64,000 nt of DNA from Andalucia godoyi (taxonomy: Eukaryota > Discoba > Jakobea > Jakobida > Andaluciidae), in assembly GCA_009859145.1 (NCBI GenBank), contig VRVR01000045.1, positions 31,033 to 95,032 of the forward strand, in the 5' to 3' direction. Position numbers and translations under genes: made by a program. The stretch's first letter is position 1, and each line of letters begins with the position of its first letter. This document shows, one piece after another, positions 28,662-38,600 of the stretch. Under the pieces are notes generated by a model. The model was not told where the DNA came from and did no database searches. It saw only the letters and a list, made by a program, of their open reading frames with translations.

Positions 28662-30102
28662 TTACCACTCTGCGTTGGGAGGCCGATTCTGCCGCATCCA
28701 GTTATTAAACATCTGGATCGGCTTGTCGGTGCGGACATACTTGTCCATTCGCCATCCATACTGTCGAGGTCTCTGTCGGGCAAGGACCACATTGTCTTCG
28801 TGGAAGAAGATATCGCGCTCCATGAGAACAAAGAGTTTCGACAGCAACGGTCCGAGCACCGGCATCCGCAAATGGTTCTGCGAATGGCGCAGAATCATGT
28901 ACGCATGGTCTTCGTCAACTGGCGAGATTGCGACATAGAAGAACCACTGCGGATCGTACTTGATGATCAGAAATCCTGGGAAGTACATGTGGGTTTCGAT
29001 GTACACCGAGGTTGGATCCCCGTCCTTCTCTTCGAATTTCCCGCTCATATGGAGTCCTCTGTCATTCGGGAGTGGCTCGCACTTGTACTCGCGGACGAGC
29101 CTGTTCCTGATTCCCGTCGCCGCCTTGTAAATCCAGTTTCCGTGCAGTACTCCAAAGTGCGCATGATCCAGCATTGTGTTCTCGACGAGGCGGTGATAGG
29201 TATGGGGATACTCGCGCCCTTCCGCAAACGTGTTCCACTTGTCTCCTCGCACAACGGGGAGATTGTGCTCTGCAGACGGCACGGGTGGGAACCCCTCTTC
29301 CCGGTCATCGCCGTACCACATCCAGATGTATCCAAACTCTGACCGGCACGAGCTTCAGCGCGTGTCCGCGGTGCGCCGTCGGCTCGGTACTCTCCGTAGG
29401 CTGCCTGACGCACTTTCCAGTCCTATCAAACGAGAACGAGTGGTACGGACACTGGATGCACGACTGGCCGTTCTCCTTGACAATCTTTCCTCCGAGCGTC
29501 AGCGACGCGCCACGGTGCGGACATCGATCGGAATGGCACACAACACCGCCATTGTCGTCTCTCCACATTGCAAAGTCGACTCCAAAGCGGCGCACATGCA
29601 TTGGTGCTTTCCTCCCGAGCTTCGTAGACTCGAGAACACCATACCATTGGTTGTACGGCCACCAGTTCTGCTTCACCGTCTCCTTGCGCATCTCCTGCTC
29701 CGTCGGCAAAATCAGCGGGGCATTCCCAATCGAGTAGCTCGAGAACGTAAGCAGCCTCTTTAGTCCCCGCCACAGCCTCCGGGCCATCCATTCCACACCC
29801 CGCAGCCCTGCATACACTCCCGCAATCTGCAGAACCAGAGGAAGCGCGGGCAACTGCACGTACGCGCACGCAGCACCAAGGCGGTCCTGCAGGCCGAGCG
29901 CCGGGATCAGATCACGCAACTCTGCCAAACTCAAGTGCGACCACCCCCACGATCCCCACGATCCCCACGATCCCCACGACCACGTCTCAAGAAGCTCCGG
30001 GCGGTACATCCAAATCCCTGCAAGCACCGCTAAAATCCCTGCAAGCGCCGTTCCACGCACTGTGGACCCGCCACTCCGACCTGTGCGGATTCCAATCGAC
30101 AT
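28662..30102 (-). CDS. Rieske non-heme iron oxygenase with a +1 frameshift
   Basis: From the ATG at 30102, residues 1-110 hold hydrophobic, membrane-like stretches and an SWG repeat. The Rieske [2Fe-2S] centre follows: CPH near 194 and CPYH near 217. The frame then closes at a TGA soon after LKLVPV. One base must be skipped at 29340-29338 (GTC AGA) to reach the next frame, which continues EFGYIWMWYGDD to a TAA at 28662, for about 479 residues in total. The second part has the mononuclear-iron facial motif ENTMLDHAHFGVLH (N-X2-D-X2-H-X4-H). The closest families are pheophorbide-a-oxygenase/TIC55-like and DAF-36-like oxygenases, which hydroxylate large hydrophobic substrates. The shift could be a mutation, an assembly error or programmed. 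Confidence 0.85.
29945..29980. repeat. 9-bp coding tandem repeat (four units)
   Basis: Four copies of CCCCACGAT (the last ends GAC) encode SWGSWGSWGSWG on minus in the N-terminal region of the Rieske protein. Confidence 0.9.
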
Positions 30103-30599
30103 CAGTCCCCTCTTTGCTCCTCGCTATCTATCTCCCTGATGATGATGATGATACTCGATTATAAAATTGCTGAAAACGTCAAATAAGCAAATATCAAAAC
30201 ATTCAAAGCAAAACATTCAAAGCAAATATTCAAAGCAAAAATAGTCTGGGATTTCTGTTTTTACTTTTGGTGTGCTCTGGTTGCGGAGAAACCGTGCGGC
30301 AGGACGGCTGTAGTGCACGAAAATAGCTCGAAAAGGCACTGACAGTGGCGCATCGTGCATAGCGGGGAGGACTGACAGTCGACGAGTGTCAGAATTTTCA
30401 AAAGTTGTTGTCTCCGACATTCTCAGTTTTACTTTATTTTGCACTTTATTTTTTCTCGTATATGTTTCCTCTTTGTGGCTTTTTTGTCTTGTGTTTTGCT
30501 CTTTGATTTTATTAAGAGGAATATAATTGTAAAGAGTGTTAGGGTTGTCAGAACGGGGACGGGGGTGGAAGGAGCGGAGGGGGAGAGAGATAGAACATA
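30103..30599. promoter_or_regulatory. Divergent upstream region, Rieske oxygenase / flavin fusion
   Basis: These 497 bases lie between two divergent oxidative genes and are likely to be a bidirectional promoter. The sequence is A/T-rich, with a GATGATGAT run (about 30138-30152), repeated AAACATTCAAAGC-type units (about 30198-30239) and a GGAGGGGGAGAGAGA leader before the ATG at 30600. No gene is supported within. Confidence 0.5.
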
Positions 30600-33500
30600 A
30601 TGAGGTTTGACGTGTTCTTGTCGATAACTCCGACGCCGGTGGATGGATTTTGTCCTTTGGAGAGCGAGATGTGGAAGAATGCAATGGAGCAGGTGCGGGT
30701 TGCAGATGACGCTGGGTTTGAAGTTGCGTGGTTCGCAGAATCGCATTTGTCGCACAAGGCACAGCTTCGCAATCGACACCCGGTCACGCCGTCGTTTGAA
30801 GGCGAAATCGGACTGAACTCGGACTTTCCGCAGCTTGCAACACGTGTTTTGAGCTGCACAAAACGCATTGGCGTTGGCGCAGCGGTGTTGAACATTCTTT
30901 CTAATGGGGGGCCAATCGCAAATGCAGAGTGCATTGCACAGCTCATCAGCATGCACACTGCGCTCAGCTCGGACCCCAACCGGGAAATCCACGTGGCATT
31001 TTCAGCGGGGCGATTTGAGTATGCGCGTCGAGCATTCGGCGTGCTTCCTCGTAACGAATATGAGAGCATCGTGTGGGAGGAGCTGCAGCCGCTCGTTTTC
31101 AGAGAGGCAATGGAAGTGTTTGTGCGGTTGCTGAGGGGAGATGTGCTCAGGGCGGACCAAATCGCCCCGTGCATCTTGTCTGCACATGAAGTCGCGGACC
31201 AAGCAAAATGGTTCTCGTTGCAAAGGGCTCTTCGATTGAGAGACGCGAAGAGCGATCGGGCAGGCCAGGCATCCCCCGAATCGAATAACCCTTGCTCGTG
31301 GTGCACGGACGTAAGGCGAATTGACGAGCACCAGGTGCAGTTCCCGCTCCGCTTCATCTTTCCCGATCAGCATATTGGCGTGATTTCGAGGCCGCAAAAC
31401 GCATCATGTCTAAAGTTGCTCGTGGCGACACATGATCCTTTTCTGCAGCGATTGGCAAACAAGTGGCTCCCCGTGCAAGTGTGCAACTTGTCGGTGACTC
31501 CGGCGGACGTCATTGATCAAACACACGAATTGATGAAGGAGGCGTACCATCCAGCAGGTGGTCCCTGGATGCGTGAATATATGCCCCGCACGGTGTTGGT
31601 CTTCTTGAATGCGGACTCGTCGCTCACAGAAGTTCAACAGAACGACGCAGCAAAGAAATCGGCATTGGCGGCGCTAAAGTCGTATTGGAAGGCCGTGGAG
31701 GGTACCATTTTGGATGAGGATTCGCCAGCCAACAACATGAGAAATGCAGTGTGGGGTTGCCCTGCGCAGGTTGCCGCGCAGCTGCGAAATAACTATCATG
31801 CAGACGACAGACTAATGCTGTGGTTTGATTTTTTCAACCACGACTCCGTTGCAGTGTGCAATTCCATGAAGAATTTTATGAGACTTGTGGTGCCCATGCT
31901 GAACGATGTCATACACCCGCGCATCTTGCAATCCAATGCTTGCATAGCGCCGAATAACAACGTCAATCGTAACAGCAACAGTACGAGAACCGGCTCCGTG
32001 GAGATGCTGGCATCCGGCTACAGTGCGGCTGTCAAGGGGACCCGTAAGGAAATCGTCGTTGTAATTGACCTTCTTCCACCAATTGAAAACGCCGATGAGG
32101 CTTCGTGGACTGCCGATTGGCTGCGGAGTAGCAGTGCGCAAGATCTTGAGGTCCGGGTGTTCAAGGGCATTGACGGCATTTGGCCAACCGAGTATGATTT
32201 GGCGGGGTGCTTGGCAGTCGTGCTCACGGGGTCGACGTGCTCTTGCGTCAACGACTATGATCATACCGAACCTTTGTTCAAGTTCTTTGCGTCTGTCATT
32301 CGTCTTGAAATTCCCACATTGGCGATTTGCTACAGCGCACAAATGCTAGTTCGATGGATTGCGGGGAAAGAACATGTTCTGCGGCTACCTGCTCCACATG
32401 TCGGATTCGTGCAAGTTTCTGCCATGGCGGATCGAGGTTTCGGCAGGTCTGCCACTCTGTTCAATTCCATTGGCGCCAGTTTGATTTCCACAAGCGCGCA
32501 GTCGGACGGTTTCATTGTTCCAGATGAGAACATATCGTATGAGTTGCAAGTCGGGTCGTCGAAACAGGAAACGAGATTCATTCACACTGCGTCTGCTGAA
32601 AAATGGAAGTATCAGGGGTTCCAGCTGCTTGGCCTTCCTGTCTGGGGCGTGCAATTCCACCCAAACTGGCCCTGCTACGGCTCCGAGACAGTGTTCAACC
32701 TGTTGCAACGCGGAAATCCAGCCTTGGTCGTGGAACGACAAGGCGAGTTTCGAGATGCAGATCAGTTCTCCGTCGGAAAATCTTTCTTGGAAGCGTGCCG
32801 TCACCATGTTATGCTCAAGTGGGTGGTCGGCATCCATCTGTCCGGCCTGACCAACCTGTCCACGCCCAGCTATGTGGCTCCCAAGGACCCCTCTGTGACC
32901 GCAGCGGCCGAGGCAAGTCGTGGAGATGGCTCCCTGTGGACTCGAGGATATGGAGACAATGATCAAGGGTGTGTGTCGCTGTCGGGAACCTCCATGAAGA
33001 TGGCGTATCGCGTAATGGCGGTTCTACCAGGCTACTCTTCTGAAGCAGAAGCTACCATTCGGCAAATCATTGAATCCACCTTTGAGTCGATTCACAGTGT
33101 TGCGAACAATTTCAATGCAGAGTCGGAGATTTCCAAGGCTATCGAGCATTTCCGGCAAGGCGGAGAGGAGATTCGCATCTCTTCTTTGCTGGAACGCCTC
33201 CTGCGGTCCACATTTGATGCGCACCTTGTGACCAATCGATTGTTCGATCCGACAGTAGGGAGCATCAAGAAGCTGTGGAAGACCCAGGATGGTGTGCCGG
33301 AGGACCAGAGGTCGTCTATGATGCACACGATTGGCCTTGGACGTTGGTATGTATTGCGAAAGGAAGGTTGCAATGCGGCTGTGCTGTCTCGCAAGCATGC
33401 CAAGTCGCCGCAGTGTGCTCTCTTGGACATCGACCTGTGTTCTATTGCCAAGGGCTTTGCGGTCGATTTGATTTGCGAGCGCTTGTTGGAAAGTGGGGTA

Positions 33501-35105
33501 GTCCGCTATTGTGTGGAATGGGCAGGAGAGATCCGGGTTCGCGGTTCAGATCCCAGTGGTCGTCCGTGGAGGACTGAGATTGTGCGGTTTTTGAATTCCT
33601 CGTCAAATCGCCAGAGCATTGTTTCAGATGAGCTTTTTACCACGACTTCCTCGGTCGCGGCCCCTTTGAATGCTTCTCTAAACGGCGCCGGAAAAGAGAG
33701 CCCCGAAGCTCGGGCTGCAAAGCGGCGCCGAGCTTCTGGCGATTCGTGGGAGGATGTGGGGAGCGCGCAGTTGACTCCAATGTCTGTGAGTGACAATCGA
33801 TCCTTCATTTCTTTTGACCTGGCGACTCTGCACCCCGCACAAGAGCTTGCGCTGGCGACGAGCGGCACATTCTACGAGTCGCTTGGGAAGGACAGGAGCC
33901 ACATCATTGATCCTCTTTCGGGAGAGCCGGTTGTGGTTGTTAGGGCTTCGCCTGTGTGCGTAACTGTTGTCGTTTCCACAGAAGCCGGTCCTTTGAAAGG
34001 CAGCTACCAGCACGATGCGTGCGCATGGGCCGATGCGATTGCGACTGCTGCAATGACAAAGTCGAGTGCCGAAGAAACGGCAATGTATCTGTGGAACATC
34101 ATGCACCGCCTTCCGGAGCGGTATACCCACACGCTCCCTCCGAACCTCGCGATCCTCGAGTTCTTTGTTACCTCGAAGTCTGGAAGAACGTTCAATCGCG
34201 CTAGTGTAAGCGACCTTGTGGCCGTCCAGACGTCTCGAATGGTCACCAGTCTTCCCCTCCCCGTCTGTGTCCTCGTCGCCCGAACACCGTTTTCCTTTGC
34301 GGGCAACAGCAATGGAACAGCCAACAATGGTGCAACTTCGAACCCGAGTGAAAACACGAAATCTCCGCGTACAAATGACCCGTCAAACATTGGGTGTTTG
34401 TGCACCTCGGCGTTCTTCTCGAGCTCTGGATCATTCATCGTTTCGCTCGGAATCTCCAATCGCCTGTGCCGTCTTCTCACGAACGCGGATGGTATTATTG
34501 TCACCGACCTCATTGCATATTTCCTGTCTCCGACGCAGCACAATCTGGCGCGTGAGATACTGGATAGCAGTTCCGACTCTCCGATTCTCAGCGATGCAAC
34601 ATGCACGTTGCTGCATGACGGCGCAAGTCGGTCGTGCACGGTGAAGCTCACGGCGTCGTATCCGATGGGCGACCACGTCGTGTTCGTCGGGTTTGTGCAG
34701 GATCAAGCGTCTGGCAGCGACTGCCGTGGAGACCGAGACTTTCTGTCGTATGCTCGCAAGGAATACTTCACACAGTCGGTGTTCTCGAATGACAGCGAGC
34801 TCCCGCAACCAAAGTCGCGTGTCATCCAGGAGTTGACCGAGTCCACGGGGTCGATTCTTGGTGACCAGCCGATTGCCACGGGAGTGTGCTCCGTCCGACC
34901 GCCCATCTTTTATGCAATGACGACTTCAAAGGCCGGTGGCTGGGTCAACAAGAAGGTCACGCTTTCGGTGCAGGAAACTGATCCCGAGGGATTCTCGACG
35001 TTCGGTCCGCTCAAGTCCGTAGACGGCATCGTCTCGCGCGTCATTCACCTTCCCAAGCAAGCCGCACTCCTCATGATCGACGCTCTGCGGATCAACGGGA
35101 AGTGA
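30600..35105 (+). CDS. Four-module flavin fusion: LLM, class I GATase-like, ApbE, flavin reductase
   Basis: A 1,501-residue intact frame. Residues 1 to about 450 are a bacterial luciferase-like monooxygenase (MRFDVFLS, ADDAGFEVAWFAESH, FSAGRFEYARRAFGV). Residues of about 485-710 resemble a class I glutamine amidotransferase, with nucleophile-type C577 (AICYSAQML) and H687 (VQFHPNW), but the usual third residue, Glu, is Asn689. Residues of about 800-1180 are ApbE-like FAD:protein FMN transferase (FDPTVG with D883; DLCSIAKGFAVDLI; SHIIDPLSGEP; DACAWADAIATA). From about 1198 to 1480 is a flavin-reductase domain (QTSRMVTSLPLPVCVLV; SASYPMGDH-type GDHVVFVGFV). Such a protein could reduce FMN, use it for oxygenation and attach FMN covalently. 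Substrate and localisation are unknown. It is divergent from the Rieske gene. Confidence 0.88.
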   Translation: MRFDVFLSITPTPVDGFCPLESEMWKNAMEQVRVADDAGFEVAWFAESHLSHKAQLRNRHPVTPSFEGEIGLNSDFPQLATRVLSCTKRIGVGAAVLNILSNGGPIANAECIAQLISMHTALSSDPNREIHVAFSAGRFEYARRAFGVLPRNEYESIVWEELQPLVFREAMEVFVRLLRGDVLRADQIAPCILSAHEVADQAKWFSLQRALRLRDAKSDRAGQASPESNNPCSWCTDVRRIDEHQVQFPLRFIFPDQHIGVISRPQNASCLKLLVATHDPFLQRLANKWLPVQVCNLSVTPADVIDQTHELMKEAYHPAGGPWMREYMPRTVLVFLNADSSLTEVQQNDAAKKSALAALKSYWKAVEGTILDEDSPANNMRNAVWGCPAQVAAQLRNNYHADDRLMLWFDFFNHDSVAVCNSMKNFMRLVVPMLNDVIHPRILQSNACIAPNNNVNRNSNSTRTGSVEMLASGYSAAVKGTRKEIVVVIDLLPPIENADEASWTADWLRSSSAQDLEVRVFKGIDGIWPTEYDLAGCLAVVLTGSTCSCVNDYDHTEPLFKFFASVIRLEIPTLAICYSAQMLVRWIAGKEHVLRLPAPHVGFVQVSAMADRGFGRSATLFNSIGASLISTSAQSDGFIVPDENISYELQVGSSKQETRFIHTASAEKWKYQGFQLLGLPVWGVQFHPNWPCYGSETVFNLLQRGNPALVVERQGEFRDADQFSVGKSFLEACRHHVMLKWVVGIHLSGLTNLSTPSYVAPKDPSVTAAAEASRGDGSLWTRGYGDNDQGCVSLSGTSMKMAYRVMAVLPGYSSEAEATIRQIIESTFESIHSVANNFNAESEISKAIEHFRQGGEEIRISSLLERLLRSTFDAHLVTNRLFDPTVGSIKKLWKTQDGVPEDQRSSMMHTIGLGRWYVLRKEGCNAAVLSRKHAKSPQCALLDIDLCSIAKGFAVDLICERLLESGVVRYCVEWAGEIRVRGSDPSGRPWRTEIVRFLNSSSNRQSIVSDELFTTTSSVAAPLNASLNGAGKESPEARAAKRRRASGDSWEDVGSAQLTPMSVSDNRSFISFDLATLHPAQELALATSGTFYESLGKDRSHIIDPLSGEPVVVVRASPVCVTVVVSTEAGPLKGSYQHDACAWADAIATAAMTKSSAEETAMYLWNIMHRLPERYTHTLPPNLAILEFFVTSKSGRTFNRASVSDLVAVQTSRMVTSLPLPVCVLVARTPFSFAGNSNGTANNGATSNPSENTKSPRTNDPSNIGCLCTSAFFSSSGSFIVSLGISNRLCRLLTNADGIIVTDLIAYFLSPTQHNLAREILDSSSDSPILSDATCTLLHDGASRSCTVKLTASYPMGDHVVFVGFVQDQASGSDCRGDRDFLSYARKEYFTQSVFSNDSELPQPKSRVIQELTESTGSILGDQPIATGVCSVRPPIFYAMTTSKAGGWVNKKVTLSVQETDPEGFSTFGPLKSVDGIVSRVIHLPKQAALLMIDALRINGK

Positions 35106-35602
35106 CGGAGTCCTTTGGGAGAAGACGGACAATTTCCCAAATCGGGAAAGTCCCTTGCGTCGTCGGAGCTCCGATTCGCTTGCAATCCTGCATCCGCTAT
35201 CGTGCATCATTTCCGATCGTCCATCACAGTTTTTTGGGGGGGCGGAGTTGCTTTTCGACAGCAACAGGATGTAAACTGGATATGCGTTTTCTCCCCGAAA
35301 GCAAAGGCTGCTCCCGTCGTTGGGTTGTTTGCTTTGTTTTGTCTTTTTGGGGGGTGACGGAAGCCTCTTTCTTTTTTAACCTCTTGATTCGTTTTGTTGA
35401 TTTTTGTTGATTTTTCCCGTGTGCTTGCTTCTAAAACGCATTCATGTTTATTGCGTTCATCTTGCTCACATTGTAATTACCAGGTGTTGTTTTTGTTTTT
35501 AATTGTCATTATCATTATCCATTATCAATTATCATTATTGTTTTTTTATTATATTTTTGTTGAAGGTTTTCCTTTGCTTGAGAGGAAGCGGACTAGAGGA
35601 GA
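35106..35602. other. Intergenic, leader of the copper ATPase
   Basis: T-rich with ATTATC-type repeats at about 35505-35540. No gene is seen; it presumably holds the terminator of the flavin fusion and the promoter of the ATPase. Confidence 0.5.
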
Positions 35603-38600
35603 ATGGATGAGGTTCCGGAACAGCATTTCCTGATTGGAGGGCTAGAGTGTGTGGAGAACTGTGTTCGGAGGATATGCGATGCGGTCCGTCTGCTGCCGGG
35701 CTGTCACGACTGTCATGTTGCTTCCTTTTCGGACGGGTTGATGGTCGTGAAAGGGGCTGTGGACACTCTCGCGATTTTCGAGGCGGTCTGTGCCCTCGGC
35801 TACACAATCGACGTGGCCCGGGCCGCCGACGCCGCCGCCGCCGCCGTGTGCGTGGTTGTGTGCGTGGTCGACGCTGACGCTGACGTGGAGATGGAGGTGG
35901 ACAGAAGGCTCGTGTCTGCAATCGGGCATTTCGAAGACGTCGCTCGCGTCAAGGTGTCTCGATTTGTGCTGGACTCCTGCCCTCGTGCGGCAATTGTATG
36001 CAGCTTGCGACGTCCATCGGCATTCGCGTCCGCCATCACCTCCATCATCGATACTGCATCAGGCCTCGGCTTGTCTCCGCAAACACCTGCTTCGCGTCAG
36101 TACGATTTGCTGCTGCTGGACCACCCCGAATCGACGACCGTCGACACCATCCTTGCCTTCCTCACCCGTCTTCCAGGCGTCCTCTCTGTGTCCTGCCTCC
36201 CAAGCCCCCCGAACCCTAGCTTGGCGAACCCTAATCCTGGCCATTCTCGCTCCCGTGAAGGAGCGGTGCGGGTGCTCCGCGTGACGTGCCACCTTGCAGA
36301 CCCACAAGCGCTGACGTCGCGCGCGGCCTCGGCACCCCTGCACTCGCTTCTTGTCCCGCGGGACCACAACCCTAATCATCCTAACCACCGTAACCCTAAC
36401 CTTAACTCCACTCCGCTTTTTAAAATCGGAGCATCACCCTCCTCGGCAGCCGCAAAGTCGGCCACGGACCAGCCGCCGCTTGTGCTGCTGGGCTTTGTAG
36501 TCGACGGCATGCGGTGCCAGCACGGGTGCGCAGACTATCTTGCGGATCTCGTGGCGTCGCGGGCGTCGGAGTTTGGCGCGGGCATCACTGCCGTCAAGTG
36601 CACGAAAGCGACGCGGATGCTGGTGGTCGCGGTGAACATGACGGGAGCGGGATCGGGATCGGGATCGGGCATTGCGAGCCATCAACTTGCCTCGATGCGG
36701 GAGAAAATCGCCGCGCTGGCGGCGACCGAGTACGACCGTTGCGATGCAGTGGACTCGATCTCGCGGCTGGTGTTCACGGGGCTGCGCGGGATGAAGTGCC
36801 AGCGTGGGTGCGCCGATGCTCTTGCACGCACTGTGCTGACCACGGTCGACCGCGTGCTCGATGCTTCCTGCTCGTTCGAGGACGCCGTGCTGACGGTCGA
36901 CCTTGCGGTTCCGCGTGGAAACGAAGCTGCAGTCGAGCGCAGCGCCGCCACTGCGATCCACCAACTCGTTCTCTCTGAAGAGTATTCGTGCGATTCCAGC
37001 ACTGGCGATGACGATGGCGCGGGGGTGCTCATGGACCGATTCCCATGGTTCGGGTACTTGCCGATCGCGCGCCCTTCGTCGTCTTCTCTCGTGCTTCCCA
37101 TCGAGAGTCCTGATGGTGGCGCGAATGAAGATGGCTGGAAGTTCCCAGCTACTGGCCATCATGCCTCGGCGAGCACAGAGATGGACAGGAAAAACGTAGA
37201 AGAAGAAGCGGAATTGGTAGTGAGGCGAGAAGTGGAAGTGGATAAGGAAACGGCAGCGAGGAAAGAACGAGTGTCGACCTCCGTGTATAAAGTGACTGGG
37301 ATGACATGCACGTCATGTGCGAATGCAATCAGCAAGAATGTGCGGTCAAAGGCAGGCGTTGTGTCGGTGGAGGTGTCGGTGATGACGGACCGCGCGACTG
37401 TCGTGCACGATCCTCGACAGACGTCCGCAAAGGCCATTGAAGCTGTGATTTCCAAGATCGGGTACGGCTGCTCGTTGCTATCCTCGACCCACCAGGCCGA
37501 TGATGCGGATGATACGGGTGAGTTGAACAAGAAGCATGGAGCCGGGGCTGCGGGCGGCGAGGAAGTGGTTCAGTATGCATTTGCAGTCGCCAACGTCACT
37601 TGTGCGAAATGCATCGACAAGATCTCTGCTGCAGTACATGCCCTCGATCCAGTTCACGTCGCCTCGGTCACTCTCGACCCCCTCGATCCCATCGACTCCC
37701 GGCACAGGAATGGCAGCAGTGGGGGCGAGGAAGAAGGGGATGGTGGTCGCGATGCGAATCCAGGGACTGACGATGATGCTGTTGTTGGTGGTAGTGGTGG
37801 TAGTGGTGGTAGTGGTGGTAGTGATGATGATGATGATGATGATGATGCGGACGAACCATCATCGTCGTTGTCGTTTGCAACAGCGGTTCAATCTTGGCTT
37901 TCGCGTATGCTTCCGTTCTCGCGCGGCGGACATCGCATTCGCTCGACTCGGTTCAGCGCCGGTGCTGGCTCTGGCACACGACCTGCGACGCAGAGAATGA
38001 AAATGACGGTGACGCTGTCGGATGCTCGATTCATCCGGCTGACTTCTCCATCCACCGCATCGACCTCGGCATCGTTCTTGTCACCGTCGACGAATGCCGT
38101 GGTATCGCGGTTCACAAACGATGCAGAAGGAGAAGGAGAAGGAAAACAGAACCAGCAGCCGAGGAAGAAACTTGGGCCGCGGACGATTGTGGCGATGCTG
38201 GCTGCGCTTGGATATCCATCATCGTATCTTGTGACAGATGCGAATGCGGCGCTCAAGGAGTCGCTGCTGCGCAAAGAAGAGATTGCGCTGTGGCGTCGAC
38301 GGCTGTGCATCTCGCTGGTATTTACAGTACCGCTCCTGCTTCTCAATATGTTCTTTATGCTCTTTGCGCCGTCGTCAACATCCATGACGGCCATGTTGTG
38401 GGTCGGCATTGTATCGTGGATCCTCGCGACCCCCGTGCAGTTCTACTCCGGGCACGTATTCCACCGAAATGCACTGAAGGCCATTCGCTCGGGCTCAGCG
38501 ACGATGGACGTGCTTGTCTCGCTCGGTACTTTTGCAGCGTACTTGTTCTCCGTCGCAGCGCTCCTCCTGACCATCTCCATGACCTCCTCCTCTGCCGACG

